A stretch of DNA of 64,000 nt, taken from Protea cynaroides. Its lineage: Eukaryota; Streptophyta; Magnoliopsida; Proteales; Proteaceae. Below the pieces are notes generated by a model. That model saw only the letters and a program-made list of their open reading frames with translations, did no database searches and was not told the origin of the DNA. Of this stretch, positions 1 through 11,845 are shown piece by piece; the stretch's first letter is position 1; each line of letters starts with the position of its first letter. The stretch lies in the NCBI GenBank assembly GCA_028583415.1, contig CM053276.1, positions 116,837,002 through 116,901,001 on the forward strand, in the 5' to 3' direction. The position numbers were made by a program, and so were the translations under genes.

Positions 1-1263
1 TACATGTCATTTTAAATTTGGTTGCATATTTTGATTTTGAACTTTATCAAATGAATGTAAAGACGGTATTCTTGAACAGTAATCTTGATGAAGATGTTTA
101 TATGAATCAGCCTGAAGGTTTTATTTTAATGGGGATGAAGACAAAGTATGTAAATTAGAAAAATCTATATATGGACGAAAATAAGCTTCAAGGCAATGGA
201 ATTTATAATTTCATGATTCAGTTGTTGGCATTGGATTCATACAGAATAATTCTAAATCTTGCATTTATGTAAAGAAAGAATGCCATAAGGTTGCATATCT
301 TACTTTATATGTTGATGATATTCGACTTATAGGAAATGATGCCAACATGTTGATGGGAGTGAAAAAATGATTATTTAACACATTTGAAATGAAAGATTTG
401 GGTAAAGCTTCTTATATTTTGGGTATCAAGATTGAGCAAGACCGTAAGCAAAGAAAATTAAGTTTGTCTCAAGAGAAATATATTGATACCTTGCAAACAA
501 GGTTTCACGAGACTGATTGTTTGGGAGGACAAATTCCCTATAATTATCTTAGGCCACTTACCCAAAATGATAGTCTTAAGTCTACAAAAGAAAAATTGAA
601 TGAGTCATTGTATCCTGATGCCTCTGCTGTGGGAAGCTTGATATATGCTATGATCTGTACATGGCTAGACGTAGCTTTTGCAGTTAGCATGTTCAGTCAT
701 TTCCAGATAATCCTGATAAAATGCATTGGATTGCTATATGATGGATCCTGAGGTATTTAAACAAACAAAAGGCTTTAGATTGATTTATTATTCTGATCAA
801 CTTAATATCCTTGGATATTCTGATTCTGATTATCAAGGATGTGTTGATAGTAAAAAATCTACCTCCGATTTTGTGTTCACTTTTTATGGTGAAGATATTG
901 TTTGAAAGAGTAAGAAACAAGAATGTGTTGCGTAGTCTACTATGGAAACTAAAAGTATCGCATTGAATGCGGTAGCTAAAGAAGCTCTGTATCTTTGAAA
1001 GTTCCTATTGAAACTGTTGATAGTGGAGTGTATAAAAAAATCTATTCTACTTTTGTGTGATAACAAGTCTGCAATAACCATCACCAAAGACCCTAAGTGT
1101 CATTCTCGTGTCAAGTACCTTGAAGGTCGTTGTCATTACATTCGTGATGTTATCAAGAAGAATAAGGTAGTTGTTGAGAGAGTGTCATCTCAATCAAACT
1201 TGACTGATCCCTTTACAAAATGTTTACCTTCTAGGGATTATGTTAGGCCAAGTGGGAGATTAA
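1..1263 (+). mobile_element. Decayed Ty1/copia reverse transcriptase-RNase H fragment
   Basis: Pieces in three frames read as the copia RT and RNase H domains. The YVDD catalytic box lies near 310-322 (context LYVDDIRLIGN). An RT segment with YILGIKIEQD follows at 419-500. An RNase H part with the copia signature DNKSAI lies near 1060-1080. The end has the usual LTDPFTKCLP run followed by a polypurine tract, AGTGGGAGATTA, at 1251-1262. Stops and frameshifts throughout show that it is dead. The 5' part lies outside the window. Confidence 0.85.
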
Positions 1264-1573
1264 TGTTGGAATTATGTAGCTCAACACAGATTTATTGTGT
1301 TATTTTTATGTATTCTCTTTGGACATTTTTATCTCTATTTTGAGGTATATATATGTAGCATGTGACTTGCATATTTTGTGGCTTATAAATTGTTTATATG
1401 GTACCATTATTTTGGTCTACTATATTAATGGACTAGTTTTGTGGATGATTAATCAAATAAGCCACTTTGTAGTCATCAGCTTGACCGCATCTATCATGAT
1501 GCGCTATATGCTTACATGGGCATTGATTAGACCATGATGGGTTTGAGGGGTGCAAGTCAAAATTGCTTAAGCT
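1264..1573 (+). mobile_element. Probable remnant of the copia 3' LTR
   Basis: It begins with TGTTGGAATT directly after the polypurine tract, as a copia 3' LTR should. No matching 5' LTR is in the window, so its end cannot be fixed. No coding sense is seen. The junction with the next copia fragment falls somewhere before 1574. Confidence 0.4.
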
Positions 1574-2258
1574 ATGGGAAACATGGGGACTAGTCTCTCA
1601 ACGGTCAGTACCATTGATCACTACAAGGCCCATTTGGTAGCCAAGGGTTACACCCAACTTGAAGGCCTAGATTACCATGAGACATTTGCTCCACTAGCAA
1701 AACTTGTTACTGTTCAGTGTCTTCTTGCCTTAGCGGCAACCAAGCAACGACCATTGTTTCAACTTGACGTCAATAACGCATTTTTACATGGGGATTTGGA
1801 AGTGAAAGTATATAAGACCATTCCTTTTGGATTTGAAAGCCTGGTGAGAATCTTGTATGTCAGCTTCAGAAATCATTATATGGGCTTAAACAAGCTTCTA
1901 GGCAATTGTTTGCTAAATTCATTGATGCATTTCTCTCCATGGGCTTTCGGCAATCGGTTGCGGATTATTCTCTATTTACATATACCACTGGTTCAATTTT
2001 TACGATTGTAATAGTATATGTAGATGACATATCACTCAATTTAAATCTGACCTGACAACACACTTTGGGCTCAAAGACCTAGGCCCACTCACTCATTTTC
2101 TAGGCCTAGAGATTTCACGCACTACTTCGGCTATAATGTTGACTCAACAAAAGTGTAGCCTAGATATCTTACAAGAAGGCGGCTTCTTGGGCTATAAGCC
2201 TACAAGCTTTCCCTTGGAGCAAAATTCTAACCTCACAACCGTTGAGGGGCATTACTTG
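1574..2258 (+). mobile_element. Ty1/copia RT fragment, first of three pieces
   Basis: The frame from 1574 encodes the start of a copia RT: ARLVAKGYTQ-like start, then DYHETFAP and QLDVNNAFLHGDL, a different lineage from the fragment before it. It is frameshifted near 1830-1990. An FLGLEISR-like RT stretch resumes at 2098-2120. It stops at 2258, where a DNA element is inserted. Its continuation is at 3124-3381 and 6242-6680. Confidence 0.85.
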
Positions 2259-3123
2259 GTGCCTGTTTGGTAACACTTTGCTCCCACTCTGCTTTTGATT
2301 CGGACTCCCAGGGTGCCATTTGGGAGCCAGAAAGTGTTTGGTAACACCATGTTGATTCCAACTCCCATGGAGTCAACCGGTTCAAAAAATGACTCTCAAA
2401 GCCAAATTTTGAGAGTAAAAAATACTTGCTTTTCTAGAGCCAGAGCCAAAAGAGAGAGTCAAAAATTAGAAGTCATAGCCCACTACCGCCACCACCCCCA
2501 CCATCTAAACCCACTACCCACCACTACCGCCGCCATCACCACCTTCGCCACCACTGCGACCACCGCCGCCTCCGCCACCACCAACTCTGCAGCCGCTGCA
2601 GCCACCACCACCATCGCAGCCTCTGCCACCACCACCTCTGCAACCGCCGGTGCCACCACCACCACCACCACCACCACCACCACCACCACCACCACCACCA
2701 CCACCACCATCACCGCCACCACCACCACCACCACCCACTACCATCATCGCCACCACTGTCGCCACCACCACCCACTACCCACTATCACCGTCACCACCCA
2801 CCACCCACCACCACCACCGTTGTAGGCGCGCGGGCCACCGCAGCACGCACCACACCACCACACGGCCCACCACCACCACCCCCGCCACCACCACAACCAC
2901 CCACCACCCACCACCCACCACCGACCAACCACCACCCACCATTGCCACCTCAATCGCCACCACCACCACCAGACGGAACCACGGATTCATTTTACCAAAC
3001 AACCTCCGCTCAATGAGTTTTGAAATTGCTCAGAGCGGTGTTACCAACAGGCTCGCTCTCGATAAGCGCGAAAAAATCAGTAAGAGTCAGGGAGCCAGAG
3101 TTAGAGTGTTACCAAACAAGCCC
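2259..3123. mobile_element. Non-autonomous PIF/Harbinger-like element inserted in copia
   Basis: The ends are inverted repeats: GTGCCTGTTTGGTAACAC at the left, and the complement of GTGTTACCAAACAAGCCC at the right. Further inner copies of the TGTTTGGTAACACC word lie near 2335 and 3038. Removing 2259-3123 plus one copy of TTG (2256-2258 or 3124-3126) restores the copia reading frame at the insertion point, which gives a 3-bp target duplication. The 3-bp duplication and GGGC-TTGTTTGG ends suit PIF/Harbinger, although the usual target is TTA/TAA. No transposase is present; the interior is a CCA tract. Confidence 0.65.
2485..2975. repeat. Imperfect (CCA/ACC)n trinucleotide tract
   Basis: About 490 bases are dominated by CCA/CAC/ACC triplets, nearly pure at 2655-2710. 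It lies wholly inside the Harbinger-like element. Long open frames here (poly-Thr, poly-Pro or His-rich) exist only because the repeat lacks stop codons and should not be annotated as genes. Confidence 0.9.
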
Positions 3124-3381
3124 TTGATGATCCCTCCACATAACGGCATTTAGTTGGACGACTGATCTACTTAACAATTATCCGTCCTGATTTATGTTAT
3201 ACAATCCATGTACTTAGCCAATTTATGAACAAGCCTCGCCTACCACACTTGTTAGTAACTCACCGAGTCTTGAGATACCTCAACGGGACACTCTGCTATG
3301 GACTTCACATGGCTGCTACATCCACTCTTATTGTTGCTACCTATTGTGATTTGGAATAGGTCGGATGCCCTCTCACTAGGC
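3124..3381 (+). mobile_element. Ty1/copia RT/RNase H fragment, second piece
   Basis: Continues the frame broken at 2258: LVGRLIYL-like reading, then IRPDLCYTIHVLSQFMN and the HRVLRYLNGT motif of the copia RT C-terminus. It ends at ACTAGGC (3375-3381), the left copy of the target duplication of the next insertion. Confidence 0.8.
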
Positions 3382-3608
3382 TAAATATGTAAACAAATCG
3401 AATCTGAATCTGATATGCCACTGTCCAAATCCGAATTCAAAATTTATCTGGATATCCGGTTAAAATCTGATCCGAATCTGGAAATTGGAATTAGAAAATA
3501 AATTATTTGAAAAATGAGAGAAAACCCTAGTTTAAAACAAATATATAGCCTAACCTAAGAAAATAAGAGACAAAACTTATATAAACATTAAGGCTATATG
3601 TGTCTTAA

Positions 3609-6029
3609 TGTAATAACCTCGTATCTTGTGGTATTGGGTTATGAATGGTTTCCCCTTCTTTACATGGCTATTCTACAAAAGACGGTACTAAATAATATTT
3701 TGATCATCTTGCTAGTTAGGGTAAGTTTAAGGTTGTTAATATTATATTATTATTATTATTATTGTATATTTGATAAGTGTGTGTATATATTATTATTATT
3801 ATTTTAATTATATTAAATATAAAATTTATATAATCACATTTTATTGTATTCTTAGTTATAGGATTTTGTATTAAAGGAAGGGGGAGAGGTGCCACATGGC
3901 ATGAAGTGGCTTAGGGGTTTAAAAGATGATAAGGGTTGGAATCGTAAAGGGAGAGAAGGATTAGGAGGTGGTAAGTGGTGTAAAAGGAAAAAAAAAAAAA
4001 AAAAAAAAACATAAAATCGCTAAGGGAGGAGGTGAGGACGGTTGTAGATAAGAAGATAGGAGAGGGGGCACGTATAGGTGAGGTGGCTGTTAAAAAAAAA
4101 AAAAAACCCGGAATTGTAGGTGAGCATTTGTTATAGAAACAGAAGGAGGAAAAATAGGAATCAAAAGGAAAACGATAGGAAGGGAGATTGTGAGAGATAA
4201 CTCGGTTCAGGTAAGGTAAGCCTTTATTTTATTTTTACTTTGGTTTTTCATTTTTTTCTTTTTTTTTCGGTAAACTTTGGTTTTTGATTGTTAAGCCGAA
4301 AGTAGGAGAGAGAAAGAAAGAGAGATGCGCAAAAGGAGAAATAGAAGGAAGTTGAGTTACTTACAGTCGGAGAGGAAAAAAGGAGAGGAGACTGAGAGTC
4401 GGAAGTTAGTTACACAAGAGATAAACTAGAACAGAAAGTCAGTTATACGGAGAGAAAACTACTTGAATCTAAAGTGTGTTACAAAGGAAGAGAGAGGGAG
4501 AGAGAGAGAGATATCCTTACTGGTTGAGCAAAAGAAAAGAAAAGGAAAACCGAATACTGTGATAGAGAAAAAAAATAAATAAATAAAGTGGGAAAGGAAA
4601 AGGAAGGCCGAGTACAACAGAGACTACAAGAAAGAGAAAATAAGAGAACAAAAGAAGAAAAGAGAAATACGGAGGAGGGGTTAGAGAGAGTGTGTATGAT
4701 GTTTTATTTATAAAAAAAATTAATATTATTAAATGGAAATTTTGTTACACTCCTTGATTATAGACATTTATTTTTATATTGTGTAGGTATTACTACCGTA
4801 GTATATGAGTTAGACAATATTTTGAGATTTCAATTTGGTCACTGTTGAGGTGAGAAAAATTACATATTTATACTTATTATTTATTATTTTATATGATAAT
4901 GTGAACAATAGTGTACAATTCTTTGTGAATATTGATGCATGATTATATGTGAAATGTATATTGCAAGAATGCATATGACTACATGGAAAATGAGGCAATG
5001 TGACAATACATGAAATGAGAGAATCAGATAAGCCATTGGCACCAGGTGGACTGGGAAAAATGTATAATAATGTACGTTAGAAATAAAAATAAATAAAATT
5101 AGAATCCCATGTTTGTTGCCCCCTTCTCATTAAAGGGTTAGGTAATGAGTGGAGTTACATGGCGGTTAGCTTGGTCAGCTAAAGGACATATAGATCAAAT
5201 AATTACTAGTGTTACTCATTTTGCATTTATTAATATTTGTCTTTACGTATATTCATTGTTCATGTTTACTTGTATTTAAATGCCCATGAATCTGTTTACT
5301 TTTACTTTATTTATGTTTTTGATAATTAATATCCTTTATATGTGTTTGTATATATGAAGTTTTGTTTTGCTTGTTGTGTAAGTACATAATTTTTTTTTTA
5401 CTAAGTTCGACTACTAGTGTTACTCATTTTGCATTTACTAATATTTGTCTTTACGTATATTCATTGTTCATGTTTACTTGTATTTAAATGCCCATGAATC
5501 TGTTTACTTTTACTTTATTTATGTTTTTGATCATTAATATCCTCTATATGTGTTTGTATATATGAAGTTTTGTTTTGCTTGTTGTGTAAGTACATAATTT
5601 TTTTTTTTACTAAGCCGTCGAACTCATCCTATATTTATTCAATGTTTTAGAGGAAGATAATGAAAGCCAGGAAGTTAGGCCAGAATTTGAAGAATAAATC
5701 CCTGAAGACGGAAGCACATGAATCTATAGAACCCTCCATGTTATTTTGAAGAAGTTTTTGAATGAAACTTAGTCATTGTAAATAGGATAACAAACTTGTG
5801 TAAACCTTTAGGAATGACATTGTATATATTTTATTTTTATCACCAAATAACGCACCAGACCTTTATAAGAGTGAATGTTTGTTTAAGAAAAAAATGATAT
5901 ACTATATTTTCTACGGTTTATTATTCAGTGATATTTGTACGTGTTTGAGCAGTCCATGGCCCTGGTTATTACTAGGAAAATTTTCCATGTAATGCTTTTG
6001 GCCCTAAACCCCCGGCTGAGGGTGTTACA
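3609..6029 (-). mobile_element. Solo LTR-like element, 2.4 kb, target duplication CTTAA
   Basis: The segment starts TGTAATAACC and ends GGGTGTTACA, and is flanked by CTTAA at 3604-3608 and 6030-6034. Read on the minus strand it begins TGTAACACCC, as many Ty3/gypsy LTRs do, so it is probably a minus-strand solo LTR. No gag or pol sequence is present. It contains a purine-rich stretch (about 3880-4700) and a tandem duplication at 5204-5618. Confidence 0.75.
5204..5618. repeat. Two-copy 208-bp tandem duplication inside the LTR
   Basis: The sequence beginning TACTAGTGTTACTCATTTTG at 5204 restarts at 5412 and stays nearly identical for about 200 bases (few substitutions, for example TTTATTAAT against TTTACTAAT). 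It lies wholly within the solo LTR, so it arose in the element or after insertion. Confidence 0.9.
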
Positions 6030-6241
6030 CTTAACACTCTAAAACCTAAGGTTATATGTGTCTTAACACTAAACTAAACGAAACGGATATAATCCTAGCC
6101 ATTTTGACTGATATCTGAATCCACATCCAAATCCGACCCCTACTATCCGAATCCAAATCCAATTGTTTGAATTCGGATTCCCCTAAACAGATGTGAATTC
6201 GAATCGGATCTGGATTTTCGGCAATCCATTTACATCATTAA

Positions 6242-6680
6242 ACTAGGCGGTCTACTAGTGAATACATCACTTTTTTTGGCACAAGTCCACTTTCGTGGCA
6301 TAACACGAAACAAAACACCGTTTCCCGCTCTTCAGCTAAGGCTGAATATAGAGCTATGGCTGTTGTCTCATGCAAACTTACATGAGTGTGCTCACTACTA
6401 CTTGATTTTGGTATTTCTCATCCCATGCCAATGCTTCTTTCTTGTGACAATCAGGCTGCACTTCACATAGCGGCTAATCGAGTCTTCCATGAGAGAACCA
6501 AACATATTGAATTAGATTGCCCCTCATAGGGAGAAAATACATGTGGGTGTCATATGCACTGAGCATATTCACACTGCCATCCAACCAGCAAGGCTTTAAG
6601 AAAAGCACAATTTCAATCCTTGGTCAGCAAGCCTGGTCTATGCTCTTCCACAACTATAGCTTGAGGGGGCGTATTAGACA
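6242..6680 (+). mobile_element. Ty1/copia RNase H fragment, third piece, with polypurine tract
   Basis: The copia frame resumes with TRRSTSEYITFFGTS-type sequence, then AKAEYRAMA and SCDNQAALHIA, the RNase H motifs, and HERTKHIELDC. The sequence has several stops. It ends in a polypurine tract TTGAGGGGGCGTATTAGA at 6661-6678. Confidence 0.85.
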
Positions 6681-6890
6681 GTGTACACGCAACATAGCTG
6701 CCATGCTAGCTATGTTGACCATCAGCATTATTCCAATAGTTCTTTTCTAACTCTAGTCAAGTTTTACATTGTATTACTTTTAATAGTTCTTTTGAATTAC
6801 GGGGTAGCATATAAGCTGCCTCTCTGTAAACAGACACTTTACTTTGTTTTTCATAAATATACTACCAATTTCACATAAGTACACTACAAC
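6681..6890 (+). mobile_element. Probable copia 3' LTR remnant
   Basis: This AT-rich sequence follows the polypurine tract directly, where a 3' LTR should begin. No second LTR is available for comparison, so the end near 6870-6890 is approximate. No coding potential is seen. Confidence 0.35.
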
Positions 6891-7217
6891 AAGATCCAAC
6901 ATGTACAGAATCCCTTCTGGCCCCTAAATCATTAACCAAGGTATTGCTATGACACTCCCTCAATGAAAATAGCTGTTCGAAGAGATTAACACTCCAGAAA
7001 ATATGATCCAATCTCCGGTACTCAATCCTTCTAACATAACTGGAAGAATGCTTCAGTCAAAAAAGTAAGGATTTAGGTTCAGTGCTTGATGAGTTCATTA
7101 AAAGGAAAAGAAAGAAAGACTACAAAGCAGAGACAAATATAATATCTTCAAGAACAAAAATATATATGACAGTACAAAATGGGCTTTCATAAACCTAAGT
7201 GCATTTTTTGTAGGTTC

Positions 7218-7821
7218 TTATTCAGTAGTAGTATCAAATTGAGTGAGTGCAGTTTGAGTCCTTTTGGCATGGAGTTGGTTAAAAGGGGTCCATATGCCTT
7301 CCCTGGAAAACGAATACTATATTGAAAATGACATAATACTGAAAATTTAATCAGAAGAACTTAACTAAACAGTATCAGACAGAATCCAATTAAAAAACAA
7401 GACATACGATGTCACTCAGGTTATTACTAATTCATAAATCCTAAAATGAAGCCCTTGAAAATCAAAATAAGGACTAAATTAGTGAATTTCCCAAAAGTAT
7501 CCACATCATATCGATCCTTCATGAACTAGTAAACACAGCTAAATAGAAACCATTGCATGACGATAACACCATTATCCTGATGAAAACTCATGGCACGTAC
7601 ATATATATACATACAAGCAATAACTAGAGGTTGGTTTTATCAGGAAAAATGAAATATCGAAGAGCTAAAAAAATAAAGTACATAACTGCAAAGCAGTAAT
7701 CAATACAGCTCGCGGCTTACCGGATTGAAAAATGCCCACATTTGTCTGTCTTCCGATTTTCTATCTTCTGATTTTCTCTAGGTTGGGATTCACTTGGATG
7801 GTTTCCGTCGTTCTTGTCCAT
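7218..7821 (-). CDS. Candidate two-exon small gene (61 aa), weak EMF1-like N-terminus
   Basis: On the minus strand an ATG at 7821 opens 101 nt ending in CG followed by the donor GTAAGC at 7721. An acceptor TTTTCCAG leads into 7302-7218, which ends in TAA. The two parts add up to 62 codons with matching phase. Upstream, an untranslated exon may start after 8760 and end at a GTAAGT donor near 8640. The peptide is charged (MDKNDGNHPSE...) and the first exon ends KCGHFSIR, which resembles the KCEHFSIR start I recall for EMBRYONIC FLOWER 1-like proteins. The rest does not match, so this may be a truncated relative, a decoy or a chance frame. Confidence 0.35.
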
Positions 7822-8760
7822 CTTGCAACACCAATGGAACAGCACTGCAGGCCAGATAACATAACCCCTTAGATTCACAAAGATGGTAGGAAAAAAAAAT
7901 TCAAAGCCTAAAGTTGGTCTAAAACACCTTGAATTCTGAAACAAAGATCTAGGGTTTACAAACAGAAGAAAGAACATGTGATATAAATATGGAATGTTAC
8001 AGAACGAATCACATGGCAAAAATACTTCCAAGAGTAGTAAATTGCACCATAAACTACAAGTTCAAACCCAAATATCAACTTGTAAATGTTCTAATCTCAT
8101 GATAGGAAAGCTGCTCATTTGAGTTTTCGGATGGCTTACATGCCATATCTTCTACAGCGTAGCTGAACCCACGTCATTTAAGACAAGAATCAATACAACT
8201 TAGAATTTAAAAGCTAATGGTTAAGCTTTCAACAACGAAAATGATGTTTCCTCAGGTCAGGTCATACGATTCATCATGCAACACAGAAACTGACTGAAAC
8301 CAAATTCTGATCTGTTTAAAACATATATATTAAAAAGGGTGGTCGATCCACAAATGAACTTATTGCAACTACAAAACGATTAACCCCATAAACAACACGC
8401 AATACTGCGGACGACACTAGAAACACATGGATCTCTTAACTAAATGGAAATGAAAGAAACCTTAAGTGACCGAAGGTCTGGACACAGAGATAATATCGAA
8501 AACGGATCAGAGCTCAACCACTTATCAGACCGATCATCATATTATCAATCGTAGCTGCTCAATGACAAGATCAACAGGAATTCGAGAGAACACTCATCCG
8601 TTAAAGGAGGTAGAAGTTATCAGGCAAAACGACCACTTACATGGGCTCGAAAATTTAGGAACGTACGGCGTGCCTACGAAGATGTCTCAGAAGAAATGGT
8701 GCCACGATGCGAAGTTGAAGAGAAGAGACTATAAAATTCGGAGGTCGAGTTAAGTACAAT

Positions 8761-10313
8761 TCGGTTGCCAAACCGGTCAAACCCTAGCTCTCCGTAGAGA
8801 AGAGCGTTTCTTTATTTATTTATTTATTTTTATCTTTTTTGTAAACGTAAGAAAGAGAAAAAGAAAGAGATAAAAAGACATGGGAGGAGGAGACAAGTGG
8901 GAGAGCTCACATGTCCCATGTTGCGGCTGATATCCCGTCACACCTTCCGTTACATTTCAAAAAACCCTAAAATATGTGGTTATCCAAAACAGAGAGCCGC
9001 CAAACCTTAACCCTAGTCTGCCATGTCATCTGAGATGTCTCCCCATGTGACCTGCCCAAAGCCTAACGACTTAGGCTTTCTAGCGTGCAATCATCCGATT
9101 CAATGAAAGCACATCTACACGTGCACCAATACAATCCAACGACCTAGATATTGTTATAGGGGCTGCATAGTTACATAGGATCCAAGCTCAAATCTTAACC
9201 GCCTAATAATAAGTAGGAAAATTTACTTATACTATCTTTGGACTATGGATCAAATACAGACAATACCCTAAAGTTGACAACAACTACATATACTACTCCT
9301 AAATCTCAAATGTTATTACACAGAAACCCATTTCATTAACTTTTTTCCATTAATGGTTGATGTCAGCAGGAATTTAAATTTCATTGGTCCAAAATACTCT
9401 TATGGGTAATGTGAAAAGACGAAGGAGTCTGGATTCATCTTTATTTCTGTTTTTCATCTATTTATCATAAATCATTTTTGGTCAAAAATAAAAAGTTATT
9501 TGGTAGCTACAATCAAAAATAGATTGTAAAATGAGAAATAGATTTGGTATTCTATTAAGAAAAAATATTTTTTTGTTTCTTGGATGATTTCTTCTGAACC
9601 CTTATCGATCAAAACGAAATTTAAATACCCTAACCGTTTTTTTCTTTCTTCTAAACTTGACATTCAACGGATATATTCGATAGTTATATAGTTCAAAAAT
9701 CACCACTAAGGTGGTTGAAATCTGTTCGAGAGATCTATTCAACGGTTATATTGGGAGACCATCACGAGCCTTCTCTCGGCCTTACCCACTTTTCTTCTCC
9801 GTTTCCCTAGCTCGCTTCTATGATGCTCATGTTCAGTGACTAGAACTACTCAAGTAACTTTTTGGATGTGCAATATTGTTCCATTCTAGAGCATTAGATC
9901 TGTTGAGTCTTCTCTTCAAGTTCCGACTTTTCTGATACGTATTTATTTCTTTTCTTCAAATTACAACTTCATCTCTGAATTTGGGAGATTTTGAACAAGA
10001 AAAAAGAGAAGCATCATCGGTAGTTGTGGTGGCTCACCGCCCAAGCATAGAAGTTTGTTGCTGACAATTCCAGCAGCGCCACCTCAACCACCACCACCAC
10101 CCCCTCCAATATCGAAAGTTTCAAGTTGTTATTGTTTCCATCGGGAAGAGAGAGAGAGAGAGAGAGAGGGAGGGGTTAAGAGCAACGTTAAATTTTTTTT
10201 ATTATTTTACTATTTTTCCTCTTTAAAAAACACATGTTCATTGAAGATATGTGCAAAAACAACAAAAAAAGATTTTTTGGCCAAAAATAAAAAATTGGGC
10301 CTATTTTATTTTT
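8761..10313. other. Intergenic, no gene recognised
   Basis: AT-rich DNA with a TTTA tandem run near 8811-8830 and a GA microsatellite at about 10148-10168. No conserved coding frame or clear element ends were found. The stretch from about 9205, with phrases such as TTTACTTATACTATC, looks repeat-derived but no second end could be paired. Confidence 0.5.
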
Positions 10314-11845
10314 GAAAAAATTTCATCTACACCCCATCAAAGATTGTTAACATCATCTACACCCACAAGAATACAGAAACATCACCTAGGTCCCAAAACT
10401 TTGGCTGTGGTTATCAAAGAAGTTCACTCCGTCAGTTGATTCCCGTTAGATGCTGACGTCAGCTGAAATAAAATTTTACATGGACAATACTGCCCTTAGA
10501 GTAAAGATAAATTACCATTTTACCCTTCTTCTTCTTCTTCCTTTCCTCTTCTTCTTTCTTCCTCTGCTCTTTTCCATAATCAGATTCATATGGCAGGAGT
10601 TGGTTTGGGGGAAAATTAGGGGAGCTGGCATGGCTCTAATAGATGGTCAATTCCACTAAGATAGATTGCACTCCATCAAAAGATTTTCGTTATTGTTCAT
10701 CGGAGAAAATTAGGGGAAAATGAAACCAATCGAACTCCAACAAATAATAAAATAACCTTTCATAAATCTTTGAAATCGAAGTTCTTCAACAAATAGATTG
10801 GAGAAATGATCACTGACTGTAACAGGTATTTCCGGTGTCTATACACAAAACGAGCAGTTTAAGTTTTCATCGAGGAGGCCAAGGACATCATCGCCTCCAG
10901 TCTTCCTATTTTTCGACTTTGACTCATCGAGATCTGGTAACTTACAGCCTCTGGTCATAAGTTCCTACCATTTCCTTGCTTTCTCCTGCGCCGTCAGTGG
11001 TCGGATTTGATAGCTCGAATCGCATCGATTAGTTCATTGAAAGATTTGGAAACGCCGGATACCGAGGGATCTGCAACAATAGGAGCCGAAACATCGCCTA
11101 TGGTCGAAACACAATCAGGACACTCCTATTGAAGAGCGAAAGCTAGGGTTTCAGGGCGAACAGATAGACATCTGAGATGCCAAGGAGTGGTGAGCTTATC
11201 ATCATCCGCAGGCTTTTCCTTGCACAACATGCAAATGCCATCTCTGTCGCAAGGGAGTTGTCGATGTTGTGTTGTCGCCATGGATGACGTGAATCCCCCC
11301 AATAGCGATCATTCTCCGGTTTAGGGAATGGTACCTTTGGGTAGAGGATTCTATTTCTTCAATCGATTTCTAAGAACCACTAGGTTGGGTTTAAGCGGTA
11401 TTCTCTGGTATTACCACCATTTTGGATAGTTTCTGTGATCAGCAGTGACAAAATTGAGTTCTGCGTCACCTGGTTCATACTCAGCTTCAAGGGTTCAAGC
11501 GGAGGAATATGGGATACAACCCTTGATCTTCTTGTGACTTGCACTGTGTCCACCCAAAGCTTGGTATGACCAGAATTTTATCTATCAGAATGTGAGGTAG
11601 AAGAAGAGAAGGGAAATGAGAGGAAGAAGAAGAGAGGGGAAATGGGTGAAAGGAATCTCCATATGATATCGAAGGTTAAATTAGTAAAATAATATAGTTT
11701 TTAAAATTTTCAATTTATGGGTAAAACTGTATTTCAATAATTTTAGTGATTTCCGTCAGTTAAATGAACCTAGGTGATGTTTCTGCAATCTTGTGGGTGT
11801 AGATGATGTTAACAATCCTTGATGGGGCGTAGATGAAATTTTTTC
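10314..11845. mobile_element. Non-autonomous Mutator-like element (1532 bp)
   Basis: It is flanked by a perfect 9-bp duplication TTTATTTTT (10305-10313 and 11846-11854). The ends are long inverted repeats of about 90 bp, beginning GAAAAAATTTCATCTAC on both sides, with a shared inner stretch that reads ATCATCTACACCCACAAGA. A 9-bp duplication and long terminal repeats are diagnostic of MULEs. The interior (about 10480-11690) has no transposase and no host gene fragment that I recognise. A second family member starts at 63421. Confidence 0.85.

Larger units (their letters stand above)
3382..6241. mobile_element. hAT-like MITE, itself split by an LTR-like insertion
   Basis: It is flanked by the direct repeat ACTAGGC at 3375-3381 and 6242-6248 (8 bp with one mismatch if extended left). 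Excising it rejoins copia RNase H coding sequence. The terminal 70 bases on each side are inverted and similar (TAAATATGTAAAC against TAATGATGTAAAT, then AATCCGAATTC-type words). Without the inner insertion it would be about 430 bp with no coding capacity. The 7-8 bp duplication suggests hAT, which is an inference. Confidence 0.6.

Noticed and set aside
2295..3153. Long open frames encoding Thr-, Pro-, His- or Gly-rich proteins
   Set aside because: They run through the CCA trinucleotide tract of a DNA element, on both strands and in several frames. Lack of stops is a composition effect.
1..6890. Endogenous pararetrovirus
   Set aside because: Copia domain order and RNase H/PPT/LTR features are present and no movement or coat protein domain was seen.
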